Part shown: piece by piece, positions 1-6,524 of the stretch
Numbering within the stretch: position 1 is the stretch's first letter
How the letters are laid out: each line of letters opens with the position of its first letter
NCBI GenBank assembly: GCA_026770575.1
Contig: MU657292.1
Location: 76,676 to 88,767, forward strand
Direction of reading: 5' to 3'
DNA length: 12,092 nt
Source: Pelagophyceae sp. CCMP2097
Lineage: Eukaryota; Sar; Pelagophyceae
The notes under the pieces: model-generated
The model's database searches: none
What the model was told of the DNA's origin: nothing
What the model saw: the letters and a program-made list of their open reading frames with translations, nothing else
Translations under genes and position numbers: made by a program

Positions 1-11
1 TAGCTCTTTTT

Positions 12-25
12 ACACACACACACAC
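12..25. repeat. (AC)7 microsatellite
   Basis: Seven uninterrupted AC units. It is a simple dinucleotide repeat with no gene around it. The rest of 1-362 shows nothing I can assign; there is one open frame on the minus strand (217-468) without recognisable protein character. Confidence 0.9.
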
Positions 26-519
26 CTTGGGGGGAGGACGACCTTTCTTTGAACACATTTTCAGGTCCGGTAATGAACACTTTAATCGGCCTGTGTTGCC
101 ACGAGCAATTGCGAGGTCGACACGCACGCAGAATTCGAAAATTGAGTGAAGCAAAAAAATCCCGGAATTATCCCCGAAACCTGGCTTTACTTCAGCGAAG
201 GCGCCGTGACTCATGATCACTGCTGGCTGCAGCTGCTCCTTCCGTGCACAGGTCGACGACGTGCACGAGGATCTACTGCCAGTGCCACCAGCTCGGGGTG
301 CTCAACTTGAGTCAGGAGCCTGCTTCTTGTAAACGCACACCTCGAAGACACCAAAAGTACAATACTGGGGGACCCAGCCATCTTCCCAAAAGTCCATAAA
401 CCCCGGCCAAAAATCGAAGTACGAAAATCAAAAGCGGGAAAATCAAAAAATACGAAAATCCCCCTCACAGTTTGTGCACACCAAAAGTCCCGACTTCCCG
501 ACGAAAATCATAGACTATG

Positions 520-545
520 GGCTCCATTTCAGCTGCAATGGAGCC
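520..545. repeat. 9-bp hairpin inside candidate MITE 1
   Basis: GGCTCCATT at 520-528 pairs perfectly with AATGGAGCC at 537-545 around an 8-nt loop. It lies close to the centre of the element. Confidence 0.75.
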
Positions 546-601
546 AATCACCTCGATTTTCACATGAAATAGAGCCAAATCACTTAATTTTCACACGAAA
601 T
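541..601 (+). repeat. Imperfect direct repeat, two ~30-nt copies
   Basis: Copies at 541-570 and 572-601 both start GAGCCAA and run through ATTTTCACA to GAAAT, with a few differences between them. No function is apparent. Confidence 0.65.
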
Positions 602-925
602 TGCCGGATTTAAATTATTGTGTGACATTGTGGAAATATTGAAAAGTTCATTAATTTTAAAATATCTCCCACCCACAGAAACGGAACAGCGAAAACAAAA
701 GTGGTTTTCCCGCGTGGTGCAAATCGGGAAAGTGGCGGGGTCCCCCAGTAGACAGGTTCACTTTATTTAACTAGTTCAGAACTCATACGCAAATGCGAGT
801 TAAGGCGTTAGTTCAGAAGAGTTCAGAAATCGTATTTGCACTTTGAGTTCAGCCCCGGAGGCGACGGCATTTTATCATCTTTATTTTGGCGATTGCAGTC
901 ACGTCCCATCGAAACTAGGTGAGCC

Positions 926-936
926 GGTTCGAATCC
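926..936 (+). promoter_or_regulatory. Pol III B-box-like motif
   Basis: GGTTCGAATCC matches the B-box / T-arm consensus exactly. However, the flanking bases cannot form the five-pair T stem, and no acceptor partner or clear A box is found upstream. This is therefore not a tRNA gene; it could be a decayed tRNA or a tRNA-derived SINE fragment. Confidence 0.3.
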
Positions 937-1128
937 CACCGGCGGCATTTCGAACCTGATCTGGATTTGAACAAATCTTCACTAAATTTATTTTTAATGT
1001 TTTGAACAATTGAGACAGCCACATTTGTGGGTCGCTGCTTGACGGTGACGAGGACGGCAAACCCTTTGGCCCCCGCGCCGGCGCCGAGGGCGACGCGGGT
1101 TTTCTGAGTTCATATTTCGGCCTTTTTG

Positions 1129-1191
1129 AGGACCCGAAGGGTCCTTGCCGTTTAATCAACGTCAGTTTACGGCAAGGGCCCTTCGGGTCCT
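1129..1191. repeat. Long hairpin, 23-bp arms
   Basis: Arms 1129-1151 and 1169-1191 are complementary at 22 of 23 positions around a 17-nt loop. Each arm contains the palindromic core GGACCCGAAGGG. It lies in the interior of candidate element 2. It could be a foldback, a transcript hairpin or a nested short element. Confidence 0.85.
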
Positions 1192-1220
1192 TTGATTGAA
1201 GGATTACCAGGGGCAATTTT

Positions 1221-1260
1221 GTCTGTCCTTCTGTCTGTCCTTCTGTCCTTATGTCTGTCC
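1221..1260 (+). repeat. CTGTCCTT / CTGT tandem repeat
   Basis: About 40 nt of alternating CTGT and CCTT blocks (GTCTGTCCTTCTGTCTGTCC and onward), forming a degenerate pyrimidine-rich microsatellite. It starts 29 nt after the long hairpin. Confidence 0.8.
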
Positions 1261-1484
1261 CCGGGTAAATCCGTGAGGTTCCACCTTTAGGAAGAAAAGG
1301 GCAGCAACTCGGCCGATTCAGCGATTGGTGGTTGATGCGATTGCTAAAATTGGGAGTGGAGGTCGAGCAGGAGCCTCATTGGAATCATCATACATTGTGA
1401 GGGGTGAGGATTTTAATTTATACAATTATACCCCGGGGAGACGACAAGAACTCTCAGAGATTGTAGAAGAAGTTTTTGGTCACA

Positions 1485-1560
1485 GGTTCGAATCTGGTCG
1501 GCCGCAAAAAAAACAAAAAAAGAAATAGCTCAATAAGAAATAAAATAATAAAAAATAAAG
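1485..1560 (+). other. Possible SINE-like 3' end: B-box motif plus A-rich tail
   Basis: GGTTCGAATCT at 1485-1495 differs from the B-box consensus at one base. It is followed by GGCCGC and then an A-rich tract (1506-1560) interrupted by single C, G and T bases. tRNA-derived SINEs end this way, but I see no A box and no target duplication, so this is only a suggestion. Confidence 0.25.
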
Positions 1561-1591
1561 ATAAGGAGGATTAGAAGGTTCAGCGATCAGT

Positions 1592-1611
1592 TAAATAATT
1601 TTAATTATTTA
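1592..1611. repeat. 20-nt AT-only palindrome
   Basis: TAAATAATT and AATTATTTA form a perfect 9-bp stem with a 2-nt loop. It lies inside candidate element 2. Confidence 0.85.
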
Positions 1612-1695
1612 CGTGGGCATTGCAATGGGATTTGTCTGTATCTTTCGCTCGAAGTCGGGTCCTCCGTGTGCCTCTGGCGCGCTCTTGTAATTAAC

Positions 1696-1718
1696 CAGTT
1701 CAGAACTGTTCTGAACTG
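1696..1718. repeat. 23-nt palindrome of the AGTTCAGAAC family
   Basis: CAGTTCAGAAC and GTTCTGAACTG are perfect inverted copies with one central base. Related AGTTCAG copies occur at 773-782, 811-830 and 846-852 near the other end of the element, so this may be a sub-terminal binding-site repeat. Confidence 0.85.
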
Positions 1719-1775
1719 TGTATTTGTCATTTTCTGAACGAGTTCCGAACAAGTTAAATAAAGTGAATTTGTCTA

Positions 1776-2416
1776 ATGACATTGTTGTGTAATGTAGTGT
1801 AATAAAAATCACAGGATGTCCAGTCCCGGAGGACCTTCTCCTGGCCTAGTCAGATCAACCAACTTAGCACGAATTTGATAGGTTTTAATTTAAATAAGAA
1901 ACGATAAATGAAAGTATTTCTCATGCATGATGAACTATTTAATCGAAGCGACGCGCGCGTACGCGGGCGCGGCCCGCCTCGGGTCCGCCGGCCCACTTGA
2001 AGCCATGCGCGCCTCGCGGGCCTTCCGGGCAAGTCCGGGTGCCGGCGCCGCACCCCGGAGGCCGTCGATGGCGGCGGTTTCGCACCGGGTTTCCCCCCAA
2101 AGTGTCGGGGTTTTCTCTATTCGTGTGTCGCATCTCGGGCCGCGCGACCCGCAGCCGGCCTCCGGCATGACTCGGTCTGGACGGCGGGATTCCGTTTTTC
2201 AACCCGATGGGTCGAGACGAATTTGATAACCGACCCGAAGACAACGCCCCTCCCTGGAAGTCCCCTCCCTGGAAGCTTTTGACGGCCACCTTGACCCGAG
2301 TCCACTGTCCGCTCCGTGGCAGCCTCGTGACCGCTCCCAAGTCCACCTCGTCCGCTCCGTGGGAGCCAAAGGACCACTTCTTCGCAAGGCGAGCCATCTC
2401 CTCGACTCGAATAATT
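1776..2416. other. Non-coding or unassigned interval
   Basis: Up to about 1930 the DNA is AT-rich; after that it is very GC-rich. A minus-strand frame of 152 codons (1939-2397) starts 20 bases past the stop of the HPR gene, but its product is Arg/Gly/Pro-rich and has no domain I recognise. Small repeats are present: CCCCTCCCTGGAAG twice at 2247-2275, and GTCCGCTCCGTGGSAGCC at 2307-2324 and 2350-2367. The interval may hold the 3' UTR of the minus-strand gene and a dispersed repeat. I do not call a gene here. Confidence 0.5.
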
Positions 2417-5400
2417 CTACGATTCTTTAGTTATAGCTTCCATGGCGTCTCTCCGCCATTCCTCGTCCACCTTCTCCCTCTCCCGCCGCTGTCGAATCGC
2501 GTCGAACAAATCCGGCGCTCCGATGCCCGCCGCGGTTAGGGATATCTCGAGGGCGGCAACGTCGGCCAATTCAAACCTAGGACCACGCGCTCTCCCAGGT
2601 CCGTCTCGCGACCTCGAGGCGTATTCGGCGGGACGCCGCTTTTTACGCGTCGAGGCGCGATAGGGCCGATGTAGCGATGGCATGGAATAGCGTCGGAGCC
2701 TCAACTTTGGCCTGGACAAATGCTTCCAAAGTCCCAATAAGCTGCGTCGGCGCAAACGTTGGGACTCGGTCCAGTGCGTTTTCGGCGATTGCGGCAAAGA
2801 GAGCCGGTGCCGGGAAGCCCGTCGATGCAAAGGCCCAGAGGAGATTCTCAAAATCTTTGGAGGCAAATTGCTTCAAGTTGTTTGGCGACTGTTTCGAAAC
2901 GGCAAAGAACAGCGCCGGCGCTTCGACGTTGCAAGTCGCAAACGCTTTCACGATTTGCCCGACGTCGTGAGGTTCAAAGGCGCGCATCTTCGCGACGCTT
3001 TCGGCCGCGATGGCCGCGAAGAGAGCCGGGGCGGGCACTTTTGCCTTTGCAAACGACGCCGCGAGGCTCGCGAGCGCGCACGGCTTGAACAGCGCCATCT
3101 TCTTCTGAGCTTCAAATGAGATGGCTTCAAATAACAACGGTGCTTCGACGCCCGCTTCTGCGTAAGCCCACGCCGTGCTTGCCAGACCTTGCGAGTAAAA
3201 CGAGGAAATCTTCTTCGGTGCTTCTCGAGCGACTGCTTGGAATAACACCGGCGCTTTGATACCCGTCTTTGCAAATGCCCAGACGGTGTTTGTCAGAGCT
3301 TGGGCGTGGAACGTGGGCATTTGCTTCACCGACTCTTTGGAAATCGCTTGGAATAATTCAGGCGCCGACTCTTTGGCGACGCAAAATGCCCAAACCGTGT
3401 TCCCGAGGCCCTGCGCGTTGAAAGTCGGCATCTTCCTCGGGGCTTCTCGAGAAACGGCTCGGAAGAGTTCTGGGGCGGCGATTTTGGCCGTTGAGAAAGC
3501 CCAAACGATGTTGGCGAGCTCTTGCGCGTTGAATTTCGATATCTTCGATACCGCCTCGTTTGAAACGGCCTTGAAGAGTAAAGGCGCTTGGACTTGAGCT
3601 TTGGCGTAGGCCCATGCGGTGTTGGCGAGGTTTTGGGGCCGGGACGCGCCGAGAACGCGGGGTGCTTGGGAAGCCTACGTCGGCGACTTTTTGGTAACCC
3701 TAGCCCTAACCCTAACCCTAACTCTACGACTTTTTGAATGCTTCATCAACTGGTCAGTCGCCAGGTCAACAGGCCCTCGGCACGGGGACCCCATGGCATC
3801 ACTCTTGCTCAAGGGACCTCCTCTGATAGGAAATTCTTTAAAGGGCCTTCTTTAAAGGGCCTTGCCAAGGACCGATTCCCGGGCCCCTCGTCGCAGGGAC
3901 CTCTTCACAAGGACCTTGCGACGGGGATCTCATTCTGGGAAACGTGTCTCGGGGACCTTGTCACGGGAACCTCGACAGAAGGATCGAATCTTGAGGTCCT
4001 TGACGAGGCGACGTTGTCACAGGGACCTGGTCAAAGGGCCCTGTGTCACAGGGACCCTGTCACGGGCCCTTGCCACGAGGACCTCGACTCTGCAACTCTG
4101 GCCAAAGGGACCTCCTCTGATAAGGACCTCTTCAAAGGGCCTCCCCCAGGACCTTTGTCACGGGGCCCTATTCACAGGGATCTCTTCAAAGGGATCTCTC
4201 CAAAGGGACCTTGTCACGGGGACCTCGTTCCGGGAAACGTGTCTTGGGGACCTTGTCGCGGGAACCTCGACACAGGGACCTTATCTTCGGGTCCTTATCA
4301 TGGCAACCGTGCCGCAGGGACCTCTTCTTCGGGTCCGTGTCAACGGGTCCGTGTCAAGGCGACGTCGTCAGAGAGACGTGGTCAACGGGCCCTGTGCACA
4401 GGGACCCCAGTCACAGGGCCCTGAGCACGGGAAGTCCTCTTTACGGGGGCAAAGGGACCTCTTTCTCAGGACGTTGCCAAATACCAATGGCCCCTCTTCA
4501 AATGGACCTTTCTTCGAAAGACGCGGGTCGAAGCCATGGCCTCGAAGAGCGCCGGTGAAGAAGATGCGGTACTCGAAAAAGCCCAGACAAGGTTTGCAAT
4601 TTCCTGCGCGGAAAACGTCTCTGCAAACTTGGATGCGTGCGGCGCCACCGCATCGAAGAGGAGAGGCGCCTGGATGCCCGCGGTGGCGTATGCCCATATG
4701 ACGTTTGTCACATCCTGTGCATTAAAAGTGGCCATCTTCGAAACCGATTCCCTCGCAATGGAACCGTAAAGAGCCGACGCAGGGACACCAGCCTTTGAGA
4801 AGGACCAGGCGACCTAGTTTCCGGTTGCGTGGCCGTTCAAAAAGCGCGGGTCCAAAGGCCGCCGGTATAAGAGGATTGGTCCAAAGGCCACTTTCTGAAA
4901 CTTTCCAAAAAAGGCTCATCTCCGGTGAAAAAGGGCCCCTCTTTCCCTGGCTTTCCCGCCGTCTTCCCGCACGTACGGTGGAGAGGTCCTGGGCGTTGAA
5001 CGTCTGCATCTTCTTTTCGGCCTCGGCAGCCACGGATTGGAACATATTCGGCGCCGCAAACCCCGCCTTTGCAAAGGCCCAGACGGCATTCGCCAAAGCT
5101 TGCGGCGAGAAGAGTGAGATCTTGCGCACGATGGCCTCTGCGATTGCTTCGAAGAGGTCGTCGGCTTGAGTACCTGATTTAGCATACGCCCATAGGAGCT
5201 TTGCCAAGTTTTGAGAGTCGAAAAGCCTCATCTTCTCCGTCGCGGCCGGCGCCACGGCCTTGAACAGACCCGGCGCGAACGTATCGAGTTTGGCGGCGAC
5301 CCAAACGGCTGTTGCTAAATCGCGAGGCTCCCACAGTTCGGCGTCGTCCTTGACGTTGACCGCCGCGGCTTGGAGGAGTCTTCGCAATTTGACTCTGCCT

Positions 5401-6176
5401 TCTTTTGAAAACGTGCCCCGAAGGCGGCCGAGCTTCGATAGAGCCGTTGTAAAGTTGACGTAATTGAACGCTTCATCGTTTTGGAAGAGGTTCAAGATGT
5501 CCTCGGTGGTTTTACATTGGACGACTTTCTTGTTCAACCGCACATTTGCCAAAGTCCCTCGCAGCTTGTCCCGCGGCTGGTCCGTGAATCTATATTTCCG
5601 AGGCTTTTCAGACTCATGCGCAATCTCAACAGTCATCCCCAAAGGCTCGCCGCTTTGCAGCTCTGCGACGGTCTTGGCACCGTCGACCGTGACGTACGCA
5701 AACCCGCGCGACTCGCCGGATTGCGCGTCTAAAGGGAGAGCGACGCGGCGGACGACGCAGCCACATCGCCGGAACGCGGCGCGGACCAAATCCGCAGTCG
5801 CGTCTCTTGGCAGGTCGCGCACAAATAAGTTCGTCGAGGTGCCGCCGCGGGCTGCATTTGCTGAAACGCGTCGTTGCGCAGCCGGCACGCCCGTTGCGGC
5901 CGCCACACCGGCCGCCGCGCCGTCCGCCGCGTCCGCCGCGGCACCGCCTCGCGCGGCCGCCGCGGCGTCGACCGCCGTGGCGTCGAACGCGACGACGTCG
6001 ACCGCAGAACCCGCCGCAGAAGCCGTGGTCGAAGCAGCCGACACATCAGCGGCCCCCGCAGAGGCGTCAATTGCCGCCGCTAACGGGCCACGGCTCGGTT
6101 CGCTCGCGTTGAAGCGGTGCGCGGCCCGCGGACAAGCGGCGAAGCGCAGCGCCGCTCGCGGCCCGAGCGCGCGCAT
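2417..6176 (-). CDS. RRM plus heptatricopeptide-repeat (HPR) RNA-binding protein, four exons
   Basis: Model: exons 6176-4977, 4813-4535, 3674-2647 and 2576-2417, giving about 888 residues. The ATG at 6176 opens an Arg/Ala-rich segment without acidic residues at first (about residues 1-22), which resembles a mitochondrial presequence. An RRM follows at about 115-190, with RNP2 LFVRDL (117-122) and RNP1 RGFAYVTV (157-164). From about 210 an HPR leader (KTTEDILNLF) precedes about 16 repeats of about 37 residues with the pattern F.aQ.La..vWAfakaG..ap.LF.ai. The tryptophan is lost in most of the last five repeats. Three open stretches in different frames join only through introns and keep the repeat register. 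HPR proteins of algae and apicomplexans often end in a RAP domain; none is seen here. The likely role, by family, is processing or translation of organellar RNA. The exon 2-3 junction is uncertain by 4-9 residues. Confidence 0.85.
2577..2646 (-). other. Intron 3 of the HPR gene (70 nt, GTAAAA...CCTAG)
   Basis: The donor GTAAAA follows the split codon GC|G and the acceptor is CCTAG. Splicing replaces an apparent stop at 2643-2645 by a reading frame that continues FELADVAALE and then AGIGAPDLFDAI, which completes the last HPR repeat. The fit to the repeat pattern is strong evidence for the intron. Confidence 0.88.
3695..3722 (-). repeat. Interstitial telomere-like tract (TTAGGG)n
   Basis: It reads as TAACCC units on the plus strand: four full units (one with a G) and a partial fifth. 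It lies 18 nt inside intron 2 from the acceptor. TTAGGG is a common eukaryotic telomere repeat, but whether it is this organism's telomere is not known from the window. Confidence 0.8.
3786..4481. repeat. Degenerate 14-bp minisatellite with a ~295-bp higher-order repeat
   Basis: Units resemble GGGACCTTGTCACG. Register is kept almost without slips over 3896-4106 (15 units, one of 15 nt) and 4205-4443 (17 units, one of 15 nt); it is looser elsewhere. Segment 3910-3979 recurs at 4205-4274, and GGGACCTCCTCTGATA at 3813 recurs at 4107, an offset of 294-295 bp (21 units). Because 14 is not a multiple of three, long open frames appear in several plus frames; I treat these as by-products of the repeat. 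The array lies within intron 2 of the minus-strand HPR gene. Confidence 0.88.
4814..4976 (-). other. Intron 1 of the HPR gene (163 nt, GTACGT...CTAG)
   Basis: The donor is ACC|GTACGT, the acceptor is AACTAG, and the phase is 0. Joining gives NAQDLST|VAWSFSKAGVPA, which restores a complete HPR repeat across the junction. Read through, the frame stays open but loses all repeat character, so the intron is well supported. Confidence 0.92.
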
Positions 6177-6524
6177 CGTCTTCGGGCCGGGGCCAAATTT
6201 AAATTCTTCGGCGCGTCGCTAAAACGAAAGGATCTTTTCAAAATCTTTAGACTTAGTGTTTAAAATCAAAAAACTGGGAAAATTCCGGGAAAAGTCAAAT
6301 CTGGAAGCTGAAACTCGCTCGAGGTCGAGGGTCGAGGACCCAGGGTCGAGAAAGGGCCTTTAACCGACTCGTATCGCCCCGCGCCGCAGGTCGCGCGCCG
6401 CGGGCCGCCGCGGGGTGCGCCGTGCGCGGCGCAGAGGTCTCTGAGGCTTTCCGGTCGCAAGCGACTTCCGGCGCCCCTCGCGGCCCCGACGGCGGCGGCG
6501 TCCGCGCTTTCGACCGCCGCTGAG
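6177..6524. promoter_or_regulatory. Divergent intergenic region (head-to-head promoters)
   Basis: There are 348 bp between the ATG codons of the HPR gene (minus) and the SGNH-like gene (plus), and it must contain both promoters. No TATA box is obvious. The half near 6200-6300 is AT-rich (AAATTTAAATT at 6195-6205); the half near 6320-6520 is GC-rich, with short GGTCGAG repeats at 6323-6350. The plus frame is open back to 6312 without another ATG. Confidence 0.6.

Larger units (their letters stand above)
365..748. mobile_element. Candidate MITE 1 (TA-flanked, 23-bp terminal inverted repeats)
   Basis: The ends 365-387 and 726-748 are inverted copies of each other, matching at 20 of 23 positions and beginning CTGGGGGACCC. 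Each end is flanked by TA (363-364 and 749-750), as expected for the target duplication of Tc1/mariner-like elements. The interior is AT-rich, codes for no transposase and has a 9-bp hairpin near its middle. It is 384 bp long, so it would be non-autonomous. The superfamily is inferred from the TA only. Its right end abuts a second candidate element. Confidence 0.6.
751..1773. mobile_element. Candidate non-autonomous DNA transposon 2 (TA-flanked, 34-bp TIRs)
   Basis: The ends 751-784 and 1740-1773 are inverted copies matching at 30 of 34 positions. Their core is TTCACTTTATTTAAC, followed by a GTTCRGAACTC segment. TA flanks both ends (749-750 and 1774-1775). Just inside each TIR there are further AGTTCAG-type sub-repeats, including a 23-nt palindrome at 1696-1718. 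The 1023-bp interior has no transposase-like frame; the longest plus frame is 67 codons (1325-1528) and is lysine-rich only because of an A-rich tract. The element shares its left TA with candidate MITE 1, which suggests serial insertion at or beside the same dinucleotide. Confidence 0.6.
3675..4534 (-). other. Intron 2 of the HPR gene, filled with minisatellite and telomere-like DNA
   Basis: The acceptor GACGTAG (exon from 3674) is well fixed: the in-frame codon just upstream is the TAG itself, and no other AG gives a usable phase. The donor is uncertain. A GC donor at 4534 (ATG|GCTTCG) restores the repeat register exactly (EAMA then SQAP). GT donors at 4522 (GTCTTT) or 4507 (GTCCAT) are in phase but add 4 or 9 residues. 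The intron is about 830-860 nt, far longer than its neighbours. GCTTC followed by ACCC(C)GCGT occurs at both boundaries, like a target duplication. Confidence 0.65.

Noticed and set aside
217..468. Minus-strand open frame of 83 codons
   Set aside because: There are no motifs and no coding bias, and part of it lies inside candidate MITE 1.
880..945. A tRNA gene around the GGTTCGAATCC motif
   Set aside because: The T stem does not pair beyond two bases and no acceptor, D or anticodon arm can be drawn.
1325..1528. Plus-strand open frame of 67 codons inside element 2 as a transposase remnant
   Set aside because: It is short, without DDE or zinc-finger residues, and its Lys-rich end comes from the A-rich tract.
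2643..3431. A separate HPR gene ending at 2643
   Set aside because: It is the third exon of the larger gene. Upstream, the same frame stays open to the acceptor at 3674, and the apparent stop is removed by the 70-nt intron.
3738..4701. Long plus-strand open frames (228, 279 and 115 codons) with Gly-Pro-rich repeats
   Set aside because: They are open in several frames at once because the 14-bp repeat rarely contains stops, and they lie in the intron of the minus-strand HPR gene. The repetitive protein pattern only mirrors the DNA repeat.
5464..6222. Plus-strand open frame of 252 codons
   Set aside because: It is the complement of the RRM-bearing first exon of the HPR gene; its Ala/Arg-rich product has no domain.
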